Part shown: positions 48,758-57,295 of the stretch, piece by piece
Position numbering within the stretch: the first letter of the stretch is position 1
Layout: each line of letters starts with the position of its first letter
NCBI GenBank assembly: GCA_024304885.1
Contig: JALJOM010000006.1
Coordinates: 57,277 to 121,276 of the forward strand
Length of the DNA stretch: 64,000 nucleotides
From: Beijerinckiaceae bacterium
GTDB lineage: Bacteria > Pseudomonadota > Alphaproteobacteria > Rhizobiales > Beijerinckiaceae
Direction of reading: 5' to 3'
The notes under the pieces: generated by a model
Seen by the model: only the letters and a program-made list of their open reading frames with translations
The model's database searches: none
Told to the model about the DNA's origin: nothing
Translations under genes and position numbers: made by a program

Positions 48758-51700
48758 TCAGCTCGCGAGGGATTCGAGCGTTCCCTGCTTGCCCTCGCTG
48801 CTGTTGGTCGCTTTGAGCGAGGCGTCGATATCGTCGAGCTCGCGGCGTTTCGCGGCGAGTTCCTCGGCGTAGGGGAAGGTTGCGTCGAGGCGCTGGCGAT
48901 AGGCGGGGAGGCGGGTGTCGGCTTCCGCCGCGGTTCTCTTCTCTTCCGCGAGCTCGACCTCGAACCGCGAAAGCGTATATTCGAGGCGGGAGACGATCCC
49001 GAGCGCCGTGAGATCGTGGGAAGTGCGGATCTCGGTGTCGAATCCCGTGCGGTTCATGGTGAGATCGAGGTCGTAGAAGCGTTTGTCGTTTGTGAACTTC
49101 GCTGTCAGTGTGAGAGAGAACCCGCCGATCGAGGCGATGGGCCAGCAGCCGTCCTTGGCCTCGAATTCGCGGTGACGGATAGCTTTGAGGAGGGCTTCAC
49201 CGGCCTCCTTGCGTTCGGCATAGGCGGCGTCCTCGACTTTCATGGCGAAAGCGTCCGCGCGGGTCGGTAGGCGGAGCGCGATGTCCTTCTCGATCTGTTC
49301 GACACGGCGCTTGGCGCCGGCGGATCGCTGCTCGGCCGAGAGGATCGCGTGGCGGACAGCGTGCTGGTCGTCGAAATGGGCGGCTTTCAGCCGTTCGAGG
49401 CGGGCGATCTCGGCTTCGAGCCCGGCCTTTTGCATGAGGCGTGGGTCGCCCGACGCGATCGCCTTCGCGAGCGCAAATTGGTTGACCTGAGAGCCCGCGT
49501 CCTCGATGCGCCGGATCGAGCGGTCGCCCGACATGGCCATCTCGATGAATCGGGCTTTGCGTTCGAGGAGCTGCCAGCCGGTCGCGTCGACACTGCCGGT
49601 CGTGGCGTAGGCATAGAGCTCGATCTCGTCGTTCTCGTTGCCTTGACGCTCGATCCGGCCTTCGCGCTGCTCGATCTGCGAGGGGAGCCAGGGGACGTCG
49701 AGGTGGTGCAGAGCGGCGAGTCGGCGTTGGGCATTGACGCCGGTTCCCATCGTGTCGGACGAGCCGATCAGGATGCGGACCTTCCCTGCGTTGATGTCGT
49801 TGAAGAGGCGCTGTTTCTCGCTCGACTTCTTGTAGTCCTGCATGAAGGCGATCTCGCCGGCGGGGACGCCCTGCTCGACGAGCCGTGTCTTGATCCAGCG
49901 GTAGGCCGAGAAGCCTCGGGATTCCTCTACGTTGAGCGTGCCGAGATCGGAGAAGATCATCTGCGCGCTGCCGGGTAGGGCATAGGGGATGCCGTCCGGG
50001 CGTGTGTAGCGGCGACCTGCGGTGTCGCGCCAGATCCGGAACGTGTTGTCGATCAGGCTATTCAGCTTGTTCTCGGGCTCGTTCACGTAGCCCGGCAGGA
50101 CGAAGCGTAGATCGATCGCCGCATGACGGCCGTCGGTGATGACGGAGAGCAGGATGTCGTCGCCCTTCTTGGGCTTGCCGCGGCGCTGCTCGATCTTCTC
50201 GATCCGCCCCGCGAGGACCTTTTGGTAGTCCTTGAAGGCCGGGCTCGGATCGGACGTGACGATCTGGCGCTTGCCTCCCTTGATCGACGGCAGGCGGAGA
50301 TATTGGCGAAGATCCGATTTCAGGACGACGTCGGCGACCGAGCGATACATGGCCATGAGGTCGGCGACGTTCACGAATTCCGAGAAGCGCGTGACGGGCT
50401 TGTAGTTGCCGGAGGGTTGGAGCTCGAGCTCGGTTCTCGTCTCGCCGAAGGTCGAGGCCCAAGCGTCGAAGACATGGATGCCGCGGGCCTCGAGCGCGTC
50501 TTCCTGCAGGAAGCGCTGCAGAGTGAACATCTCGCCGAGGGTGTTGGTGATCGGCGTGCCCGAGGCGAGGACGAGGGAGCGGCTCGGGTTCTTTGTCGCG
50601 ACGAAGCGGGATTTGACGTAGAGGTCCCAGGCGCGTTGCGAACCGTCGGGATCGACGCCCTTGAGGCTCGTCATGTTGGTCGCGAAGGAGAGCTTGCGGA
50701 ACTCCTGGGCCTCGTCGACCATGATCTGATCGATTCCGATCTCCGAGATCGTGAGGAGGTCGTCCTTGCGGGACGCGAGCGCTTCGAAGCGGGCTTCGAG
50801 CCCTTCCTTCATCCGTTCGATGCGCTTGCGCGAGATCCGGTCGTCGCGGTCGACATTCTCGAGGAGATCGGTGTAGCTCGCGACCTGGTCCTTGATGAAG
50901 CGTCGCTCGAACTCCGCGGGCGCGGGAATGAACTTGAAGGCCGAATGGGTGATGATGATGCAATCCCACAGGGCCGTGGCCGCGCGGGCGAGGAAGCGCC
51001 GGCGTTTGTCCTTCACGAAATTGGTCTCGTCGGCGACGAGGATCCGGGCATTCGGATAGAGCTGCAGGAACTCGCGAGCGGCCTGCGCGAGGCAATGCCC
51101 GGGCACCACCATCATGGCCTTGGTGACGAGGCCGAGGCGCTTCTGCTCCATGACGGCCGCGGCCATGCTGAAGGTTTTCCCCGCGCCGACGCAATGCGCG
51201 ATATAGGTCGAGCCTGTCGAGACGATGCGCCAGACGACGCGCTTCTGATGCTTGTAGAATTTGATGATGCTGCTCGCGCCGGGAAGCTTCAGATGGCTCC
51301 CGTCGAAATGGCGCGGGACGAGATTGTTGAATTGGTCGTTGTAGATGCGAGCGAGCCGGTCGGTGCGCTCGGGGTCGGTCCAGACCCATTGCTCGAAGGA
51401 GGACTTGATCTTGGAGAGCTTCTCCTTCGCTGCTTCGGTATCTTCGACATTGAGCTCGCGGCGCTCGGTTCCGTCCTCCACGATGACGTCGAAGATCTGC
51501 GGGATCGTTGCGTTGAGCGCGTCCGAGAGCAGGAGCCCGGCGTGGCGGCGCGAGGTTCCCCATTCGGAGGTTGCGGCTGCCTCGCTGAGGAAGGGCCGCG
51601 GATCGACGGTCCAGGCGGCGATCTCGACGGTGTGATGGATCGTGGTCTCGATGCCGATGACCTCGGCTGAGAATTTTCTGACGACATCTGCGGGGATCCA

Positions 51701-53848
51701 GGGGGCGCCGAGCCTCGCGGAGATGTCGGAGGGTTTCAGGTCCTCGGGCTGAACGCGTTCGAGGGCTTCGACGTTGCGGGTGAAGCGCGGATCGAGGGTG
51801 GCTGCGGCTTGCGCGAGCGCGAGCTTGGTGCGGACCGGGCCCGAGAGATAGTCGTCGGCCATCCGCCAGGTTTCGGTGCCGCCGTTCGTGGGATCGGGAT
51901 CGAGGTAGATGCGCTCGCCGAGGTCGGCGATCGTCTCGTCGCGGCTTCGACCGAGGAGGGAAGCGGCGTGGTCGAGATCGACGCGCCCAATCTCGTGGAG
52001 GGTGACGGCGAGTGCGTCGTCGGCTGTCTCGATGACGGGGGGCGCCGGCGGGACGAGGACGCGTTCCGAGAAGATCGGGCCTTGCGTCGCCTTCCCGGTG
52101 TCGATGTCGTAGTCCTCGATCGAGGAGACGAGCCAGACGTCGGGATCGTCGAGGAAGGGCTGGAGGTTCGGCCGCCGTCTCGTCTCGCGGGTCTCTCCGG
52201 TCTCCGGGTCCTTCGTCTCGTGGATGGTCGTGAGGTTGATCGGCCCGAAGTTGCGGACGAACCGGTTGTGGGCGACCCGGAGGCGCGTTTGCGCTTCTCT
52301 CCAGGGTGCATTGGTCTCCTGGGCGCGTAGGACATCGCGGATCGCATCGCGGATCGGGATGAGCTCGCGGATGAGTCGAGCGTGCTTGGCCGGGATGCCG
52401 TCCGTTGCCTTGGGGCTTCGGATCGGGACGGGGACGGGGATGCCGTCGAGGACCTGCATGAGCCGGTCGTCGTGGATGAGATAGCTTCCTTCCTTGATCG
52501 TCGCGCCTTCGGCGGCGGTGCCGATGTCGATCTCGGGAAACGAGAAGGTCCTCGCCTGCTCGGCCTTCTCGGATGTGCTGAAAATGGCTTCGGGCAGAAT
52601 GGCGAGCGCGGCGTGGAGCGACGCTTCGAGGTTCGTGTCGGGAAGTGGCCGGCACGTGTAATCCATGCCGTAGGGTGTGCTCGTCCGCGCGTGGGAGCCG
52701 AGGACCATCTCGGGATGGTCGAGGAAATAGCGGTTGATCGAGAGGGTTTCCTCGCCGTCCTCGGCGGGAACAGCTTCGGCGAGCCCGATCCAAGGGGCGT
52801 CGCCGGCGGCAGTGTCCTTGGCGCGCTTCTGCAGGAAGAGAATGTCGACGACGACATCGGTGCCGGCAGCGGCGGCCATGGCGCTTTCGGGGAGGCGGAT
52901 GGCGCCGACGAGATCCGCGAGCCGCGCGATGTGGACCCTTGCCCTGGGGTCGGGCTTGTCCATCGTCCAGCGGCTCGTGACGAAGGCGGCGAGACCTCCG
53001 GGCCTCAGGCGCTCGATGGCGCGGGCGATGAAGTAGTCGTGGAGCGAGAGCGAGAGCTGGCCTGAGGCGTGCTCGTCGCGATCGACGGAGAGAGGCACCT
53101 GGCGGGTGCTGAAGGGGGGATTGCCGAGGACGAGCGCATAGGTGTCCGGGAGCCGGGCCTTGGTGAAATCCTCGTTGCGGATATGGGCGGTTGGAAAGAG
53201 GAGCTTGGTGATCCGTGCCGTGACCGGATCCATCTCGATTCCGGTGAGTGTGGTCGCCTCAGCGAGGGTGTCCGGGAGGAGCGCGAAGAAAAGTCCGGTG
53301 CCGCAGCCGGGCTCGAGTACGGGGCCGCCGGCAAACCCCATGCGCAGGAGGGCCTGCCAAATGGCTCTGACAATGAATTCGGGCGTGTAATGCGCATATT
53401 GGGTCGTGCGGGCGAGGCTCGCGAGCTCGTCGCGCGAGACGAGGGTCTCGAGCTCGAGGCCGAGGTCTTCCCAACCGGGGGCGAACATCTCGCCTTGGCG
53501 GCGGAAGAGGCGGGTGGCGAGGTCGCTCGCGCCGAAGCCGGTGAAGCGGGCGAGGATCTCCTGCTCCTCCTGCGTCGCGGAGCGTTTGTCGTTCATGATC
53601 TGTTCGGACACGCAGATGGCCGCGAGATTGTCGGCGGCGCGCGCCTTCCAGCCTCGGGCGAGGCGTCGATCCTCCGTGAGGCGATAGTTTCTGACGCTAT
53701 GACGAGGAGGAGACGGGTCCGGCTCGTCCTCCTGGACGGCTGTGATCGTCTTGGAGGATCGGCGTCCAGGATCGAGTGTGAGGCTCGCTCCCCCGCTGAG
53801 GCTCGTCGTGTCGAGGAAGGAGAGGGTGAGCTGAAGGCCGTCTGTCAT
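48758..53848 (-). CDS. Giant DNA methylase plus SNF2/DEAD helicase, DarB-like antirestriction candidate
   Basis: The 1696-residue protein joins two engines. An N6-adenine methylase domain has the SAM motif LEPGCGTGLF (about 176) and the catalytic NPPF (about 242). A superfamily 2 helicase follows with Walker A VGAGKTFSM (about 887), VDEAQEF (about 1042), SGTPITNT, GTGVNAQRRL and the motif VI QREGRIERQGN. A coiled-coil end closes it. The order recalls phage P1 DarB, which is injected with DNA and protects it from type I restriction; relatives are frequent on alphaproteobacterial plasmids. Here it probably shields or processes the incoming strand. All key residues appear intact. Confidence 0.88.
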   Translation of the reverse strand: MTDGLQLTLSFLDTTSLSGGASLTLDPGRRSSKTITAVQEDEPDPSPPRHSVRNYRLTEDRRLARGWKARAADNLAAICVSEQIMNDKRSATQEEQEILARFTGFGASDLATRLFRRQGEMFAPGWEDLGLELETLVSRDELASLARTTQYAHYTPEFIVRAIWQALLRMGFAGGPVLEPGCGTGLFFALLPDTLAEATTLTGIEMDPVTARITKLLFPTAHIRNEDFTKARLPDTYALVLGNPPFSTRQVPLSVDRDEHASGQLSLSLHDYFIARAIERLRPGGLAAFVTSRWTMDKPDPRARVHIARLADLVGAIRLPESAMAAAAGTDVVVDILFLQKRAKDTAAGDAPWIGLAEAVPAEDGEETLSINRYFLDHPEMVLGSHARTSTPYGMDYTCRPLPDTNLEASLHAALAILPEAIFSTSEKAEQARTFSFPEIDIGTAAEGATIKEGSYLIHDDRLMQVLDGIPVPVPIRSPKATDGIPAKHARLIRELIPIRDAIRDVLRAQETNAPWREAQTRLRVAHNRFVRNFGPINLTTIHETKDPETGETRETRRRPNLQPFLDDPDVWLVSSIEDYDIDTGKATQGPIFSERVLVPPAPPVIETADDALAVTLHEIGRVDLDHAASLLGRSRDETIADLGERIYLDPDPTNGGTETWRMADDYLSGPVRTKLALAQAAATLDPRFTRNVEALERVQPEDLKPSDISARLGAPWIPADVVRKFSAEVIGIETTIHHTVEIAAWTVDPRPFLSEAAATSEWGTSRRHAGLLLSDALNATIPQIFDVIVEDGTERRELNVEDTEAAKEKLSKIKSSFEQWVWTDPERTDRLARIYNDQFNNLVPRHFDGSHLKLPGASSIIKFYKHQKRVVWRIVSTGSTYIAHCVGAGKTFSMAAAVMEQKRLGLVTKAMMVVPGHCLAQAAREFLQLYPNARILVADETNFVKDKRRRFLARAATALWDCIIITHSAFKFIPAPAEFERRFIKDQVASYTDLLENVDRDDRISRKRIERMKEGLEARFEALASRKDDLLTISEIGIDQIMVDEAQEFRKLSFATNMTSLKGVDPDGSQRAWDLYVKSRFVATKNPSRSLVLASGTPITNTLGEMFTLQRFLQEDALEARGIHVFDAWASTFGETRTELELQPSGNYKPVTRFSEFVNVADLMAMYRSVADVVLKSDLRQYLRLPSIKGGKRQIVTSDPSPAFKDYQKVLAGRIEKIEQRRGKPKKGDDILLSVITDGRHAAIDLRFVLPGYVNEPENKLNSLIDNTFRIWRDTAGRRYTRPDGIPYALPGSAQMIFSDLGTLNVEESRGFSAYRWIKTRLVEQGVPAGEIAFMQDYKKSSEKQRLFNDINAGKVRILIGSSDTMGTGVNAQRRLAALHHLDVPWLPSQIEQREGRIERQGNENDEIELYAYATTGSVDATGWQLLERKARFIEMAMSGDRSIRRIEDAGSQVNQFALAKAIASGDPRLMQKAGLEAEIARLERLKAAHFDDQHAVRHAILSAEQRSAGAKRRVEQIEKDIALRLPTRADAFAMKVEDAAYAERKEAGEALLKAIRHREFEAKDGCWPIASIGGFSLTLTAKFTNDKRFYDLDLTMNRTGFDTEIRTSHDLTALGIVSRLEYTLSRFEVELAEEKRTAAEADTRLPAYRQRLDATFPYAEELAAKRRELDDIDASLKATNSSEGKQGTLESLAS

Positions 53849-53938
53849 GGGTCGGGAGTCCTTGTCGGAGGCGCGTCGGAACGGCGGCGGTCGCGGTGGC
53901 CACCGTTGGTCTTGTCGGGGTGAGGGCTGGTCGTTTCG

Positions 53939-54190
53939 TCAGTGCTCGGGTCCGAGGACCTTCACGAAGGCGCGGAGAACGGCCTGTCGTGTCGCGGACC
54001 AGGGGAGGCTGTGATCGTTCGCGACTTGGTCGAGGATCTCCGTGAGGAGATTGGAGTGCTGCTCGTCGAGAAAGAGCGTGTCGTCGTGGCTCGTGGACTC
54101 GCTCGGGCGGATGTGGAGGAGCTGTCCACCCTCGTCTGTGATCTTGGTCGTGAACCAGTCGAACCTTGGTTGTTGTTGCATGTCGGCCAT
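53939..54190 (-). CDS. Small hypothetical protein
   Basis: The ATG at 54190 (MADMQQQPRFDWFTT) gives 83 residues ending LRAFVKVLGPEH. It is strand-rich at the start and helical at the end (NLLTEILDQVAND). It has a long leader (54191-54383) with the structured element described separately. Coding is plausible from the clean start and conserved composition, though no family is known. Confidence 0.5.
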   Translation of the reverse strand: MADMQQQPRFDWFTTKITDEGGQLLHIRPSESTSHDDTLFLDEQHSNLLTEILDQVANDHSLPWSATRQAVLRAFVKVLGPEH

Positions 54191-54260
54191 CCTGTCGGAT
54201 TCGAGTCGGGTGTCTTCTCGTCGAAGACGCGGATCTCGAAGCCGCGGACGCTGGATCGGT

Positions 54261-54327
54261 GCAAAGGCGGCGCTCGCGCCGGGATCGGCGCCGCCCAGCG
54301 AAGCGGCGACGCCGACCCACCCTTTGC
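54261..54327 (-). ncRNA. Structured leader element, copy A
   Basis: On the minus strand GCAAAGG (54327-54321) pairs with CCTTTGC (54267-54261) as a closing helix. Inside are two hairpins: TCGGCG with CGCCGA extended by CGCC/GGCG (54285-54315), and CGGCG with CGCCG (54268-54281, CTCG-type loop). Between the closing helix and hairpin 1 is GGGTGGGTC, and GATCCC joins hairpin 1 and 2. The same plan, with different stem bases, is found at 55325. It lies ~70 bases before the ATG at 54190. Confidence 0.5.
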
Positions 54328-54383
54328 GGCGGGCCGGCGTGCGTGGCAGCTCGTGTTGTTCTCTTTGTTCTTGCTGTGGTCGT

Positions 54384-55259
54384 TCAGAACTTGACGCCGA
54401 CGCCGATCCTGAAATTGTGGCTCTGGAAGCGGGCGGCCGGGAATTGCCGGTAGAAATATTCAGCGCGGAGAAGAAGCGTGGGGGTGAGATGCTGCTCGAT
54501 GCCGACGCCGGCGGTCCATCCACCGTAGAGGCTTTTGTGGAGCAGCCCGTAGGTGCCCTTCGCGAAATTCGCGAGGGCGATGCCGCCTGTCACGTAGAGG
54601 ACGCGGCCGCCGATGACGGTCCCGATGCGGGTCGAGACGGTTGCTTCGAGCCCTGACGGGCTGAGGGTCGCGAAGTTGCCCTTCGATCGAGCGTTCTGGA
54701 TGACTCTATATCCGAGGCCGGCTTCGACGCCGATAACGGTGGAATCGATTTGCTTGTCGACGCCGGCGAAGCTGCGAAGCGTCAGGATCTCCCGGGGTCT
54801 TGTCGGACGGGCTAACGGGAAAGGGATGAGTGTGCCATAGGGGGTCGGATCGATCCTGCTTTCGAGAGACGTCTCGATGTCGAGCCCGAGCCGCGGTCCG
54901 TCGAAGGAGACGACCGCACGTCTGGATGGTGCGGGTGTGCTCTGCGGATGGCGGGATCGGACGATCCGTGGGGGAAGCGGAATGGCCCAATAGGTTCTGC
55001 GAGCTCGCCGGCGAGCTTTGCGGCGATATTTCTTGCTCTTCGAGAGCTTGCCGGGCTTGGTGAATTTCTCGACCCCACGTGGACCGAGAATCGGGTGGAG
55101 CTCGAGAGGTCGGTTGTCGAAGGTGGTGGGTTCTCGGGCCTGGAAAGGTCGAGGCTCTCGGGTGGTTGCGAATGGTAGTGTGCCTGCCGCGAGGGGTTCC
55201 GAGGTGGCTAGGAAGGTCAGCGTCAGGCTCGCTGTGATGGCCGAGGATGAAAGGCGCAT
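54384..55259 (-). CDS. Outer membrane beta-barrel protein with a basic insert
   Basis: I start at the ATG at 55259 (MRLSSSAIT). The 291-residue product has a signal peptide ending near EPLAAG, an unusual basic segment (LSKSKKYRRKARRRARR, about residues 75-92) and an eight-strand-like barrel from about 120 to the end: LDIETSLESRID, SFAGVDKQIDSTVIGVE, YVTGGIALANFAKGTYG and the terminal HNFRIGVGVKF, whose last Phe is typical for barrel proteins. It resembles small porin-like or OmpA-like proteins. Why a plasmid carries it is unclear; surface exclusion is one idea. Confidence 0.7.
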   Translation of the reverse strand: MRLSSSAITASLTLTFLATSEPLAAGTLPFATTREPRPFQAREPTTFDNRPLELHPILGPRGVEKFTKPGKLSKSKKYRRKARRRARRTYWAIPLPPRIVRSRHPQSTPAPSRRAVVSFDGPRLGLDIETSLESRIDPTPYGTLIPFPLARPTRPREILTLRSFAGVDKQIDSTVIGVEAGLGYRVIQNARSKGNFATLSPSGLEATVSTRIGTVIGGRVLYVTGGIALANFAKGTYGLLHKSLYGGWTAGVGIEQHLTPTLLLRAEYFYRQFPAARFQSHNFRIGVGVKF

Positions 55260-55324
55260 GGTCGGATCTCCATCGAGTCTTTCGTTCGAAGACGCGGATG
55301 GAGCGGCGCGGGCGGCTGGAGGGG

Positions 55325-55418
55325 GCAAAGGCGGTGCCGGGTCGTGCCGAAGGCACGAGCACCGCGGCACCGGGATCTCCGCGGTCGAGCGGAGCGGCCG
55401 CGGAGACCCGCCCTTTGC
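55325..55418 (-). ncRNA. Structured leader element, copy B
   Basis: GCAAAGG (minus strand 55418-55412) pairs with CCTTTGC (55331-55325). Hairpin 1 is CTCCGCGG/CCGCGGAG (55377-55384 with 55398-55405), hairpin 2 CGGTGCCG/CGGCACCG (55332-55339 with 55365-55372) with an inner stem TCGTGCC/GGCACGA. The linkers GGGCGGGTC and GATCCC are conserved with copy A while stem bases changed in pairs. It lies 66 bases before the ATG at 55259. Confidence 0.5.
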
Positions 55419-55464
55419 GGCCTCCGGGCGGACGTGGCAGACGGGATTTCGTCCATCTGCCGAC

Positions 55465-55782
55465 TTATCTGGTCAGCTCGGAGTCGCCAGGTCTGATCGG
55501 TGCTGGTGGTTTCCTCGATTTCCGAGTTCTGTCGTCGCGAGGATCTTCGGTTGCGACGGTCACGGCTCGATCGAGAAGGGCAGAGAGATTTCGCGCTTCC
55601 GCGAATGTGAGGGAGGTGTGGCCGTAGGAGTCGGTGAAGCGCATCTGTAGCGAGATCTTCCGCGCGCCTGAATGGGCATAGACGCGGATCGTCTCCTTGC
55701 CGTTCATCGGAATCTCGCACTTCTGGAGCTTCGTCAATCGGGGGGCCCGTCCTCGGGCTTTGATATCGAGGATCTCGTCCAT
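55465..55782 (-). CDS. Hypothetical protein
   Basis: The 105-residue product (MDEILDIKARGRAPRL) has a strand-rich middle (IRVYAHSGARKISLQMRF) and SFAEARNLSALLDRA-like helix (LTFAEARNLSALLDRA), then a basic tail. It precedes the barrel gene on the same strand; no family is recognised. Confidence 0.6.
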   Translation of the reverse strand: MDEILDIKARGRAPRLTKLQKCEIPMNGKETIRVYAHSGARKISLQMRFTDSYGHTSLTFAEARNLSALLDRAVTVATEDPRDDRTRKSRKPPAPIRPGDSELTR

Positions 55783-55821
55783 GGTTGTGTCCCGTATTCT
55801 CGTGCGTCCTTCGGGGCCTGT

Positions 55822-56238
55822 TCAGGGCTCGCCGAATTGCCGATCGAGCACTGCCTTCTCCTTGCGGAGCTCTTCGGCGGCGGTTTCGAGGCTGGACTGA
55901 TCGGTGACGATGCGTCCCGCGTTGCGTGCGGCACGGGCATAGACGGACAGGGGCAAATCGGCCGAGAAGGTCGGATTCCGCCTGATGCAGAGGCCCGGAG
56001 GAGTCTCCGCGTGCCGGATGTGTGGCAGCGCGAAATAGCCCATTCGCGGGCGGTCGGATTTCAGGTGGAACAGCCCGAAGGCGCAATCGGGCTCTTCTGG
56101 GGACAGCTCGCTGACGAGCCAGATCTCACCGGTTTCGGGATTGATCAGCCCGAGAAGAGGGATGTGATCGTCGTTGTCGCTGATTTCCGCGCCGTTCTCG
56201 AGGAGACGTCCGACGAGGTGTTCGGGGATGAGAGTCAT
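55822..56238 (-). CDS. DUF2958 family protein
   Basis: The ATG at 56238 (MTLIPEHLVGRLLENG) gives 138 residues. The pattern DDHIPLLGLINPETGEIWLV, then ELSPEEPDCAFGLFHL, MGYFALPHI and LPLSVYARAA fits DUF2958, a plasmid-associated family of unknown function. GGAAAGGATCGAGC precedes the start. Confidence 0.85.
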   Translation of the reverse strand: MTLIPEHLVGRLLENGAEISDNDDHIPLLGLINPETGEIWLVSELSPEEPDCAFGLFHLKSDRPRMGYFALPHIRHAETPPGLCIRRNPTFSADLPLSVYARAARNAGRIVTDQSSLETAAEELRKEKAVLDRQFGEP

Positions 56239-56312
56239 TGCTCGATCCTTTCCGAGGGTTCGAGCCCCGGCCGTGGAGGGTTCGCGGTCGGGGTTCGAGC
56301 GTGGTTCGCGAG

Positions 56313-56921
56313 CTAATCGAGTCGTCGGATTTCCTGATGGAGGGCGGGGTCGACAACGAACGGGCGCTGTGAGGGGCGTTTGTCGTAGAGGGCTGCGGGG
56401 ACGAGGAAGAACCGGTCCTTCGATGTATCCCGGTTCATGATACCGCCGAGGCGCGCGCATAGCCCGACCATTCCCTCGGGCACGCCATCCTTCCAGTCGC
56501 CAAAAGCCGCGACCGTGAGCAAGGCGTTCCTGTTGGAGGCATAGAAAATCTGCTCGTCGCGCTTGTGGCACTCTCCCGCACCGAGCTTCGTTCGGTAATA
56601 GAGCTCGTAGATGTCGGGGTGCCAGTCCTTCAGAATCTTCTTCGCGCTGTAGAGGATATCCTGGGCCTTCTCGGTGCTTTCCTTCGCGTAGTAGGCGCGA
56701 AACTCCGTCTCGAAGACGAGGATCGGCATGGGCCATTCGCAATCTTCCTCGTAGCAGGCGAAGCGTCCGCAATAGAGGGGCTTGTGCATATAGTCCGGCA
56801 TGAGGGCGAGACGCTCCGGAGAAATCAGAATGCCTCCGTGAGACGGGGTGGAGACGATCAGGAGCCCGTCTGACACGTTCTCGATCGTGTCGGGCCTGCC
56901 CCAAGGTGTTTCGATGTCCAT
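56313..56921 (-). CDS. DUF7007-type protein
   Basis: The ATG at 56921 (MDIETPWGRPDTIENV) gives 202 residues. The opening PWG.PD with VSTPSHGGILIS and the later CYEEDCEWPMPILVFE are the pattern I associate with DUF7007 proteins, found beside DUF2958 and ArdC genes on plasmids. AGGAGTTCATAGG lies before the start. Function is unknown. Confidence 0.75.
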   Translation of the reverse strand: MDIETPWGRPDTIENVSDGLLIVSTPSHGGILISPERLALMPDYMHKPLYCGRFACYEEDCEWPMPILVFETEFRAYYAKESTEKAQDILYSAKKILKDWHPDIYELYYRTKLGAGECHKRDEQIFYASNRNALLTVAAFGDWKDGVPEGMVGLCARLGGIMNRDTSKDRFFLVPAALYDKRPSQRPFVVDPALHQEIRRLD

Positions 56922-56965
56922 CCTATGAACTCCTGTTGCTCTGAGCTCGTGTGGTGGGTGAGCGC

Positions 56966-57295
56966 TCACGCCGCGCGATCGAGCGGCTCGTCGTCTTTGG
57001 GCTCGGCGGATTTCCCATCGTGATCCGCGTCGGCGCGAAAGCCGCTCTCGGCGTGATGGGGGTGGAAGGCGAGAAGGAAGTCGGCGATCTTCTGCGCGTC
57101 GGCCGCGGCCTTGAAGATCTCGCGCTTGTCGCTCTTCAACGACTCGACCCACGAGCCCACATAGCTCGCGTGGTTTTCGATGTCGGTCGGCAGGCCGAGA
57201 GTCGAGCACACCAGAGCCGATGCTATTTCGGCTCGATATCCTGACAGTCCAGCTCCGATCTGAAATTTTTCCGCAGTGAAGACGGTGCTGATCAT
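56966..57295 (-). CDS. ArdC C-terminal fragment, coupled to ardC
   Basis: The ATG at 57295 overlaps the stop of the ardC gene (ATGA). The 109 residues match only the C-terminal part of ArdC: YRAEIASALVCSTLGLP, HASYVGSWVESLKSDKREIF and AADAQKIADFLL, parallel to AAYVASWLEVLKDDPKAIF in the full gene. The N-terminal DNA-binding and metallopeptidase parts are absent. It looks like the remains of a second ardC, now perhaps expressed as a separate subunit. Confidence 0.65.
   Translation of the reverse strand: MISTVFTAEKFQIGAGLSGYRAEIASALVCSTLGLPTDIENHASYVGSWVESLKSDKREIFKAAADAQKIADFLLAFHPHHAESGFRADADHDGKSAEPKDDEPLDRAA

Noticed and set aside
50058..52793. Long frame in another phase of the methylase-helicase gene
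   Set aside because: Arg-rich low-complexity translation; the overlapping frame has all methylase and helicase motifs.
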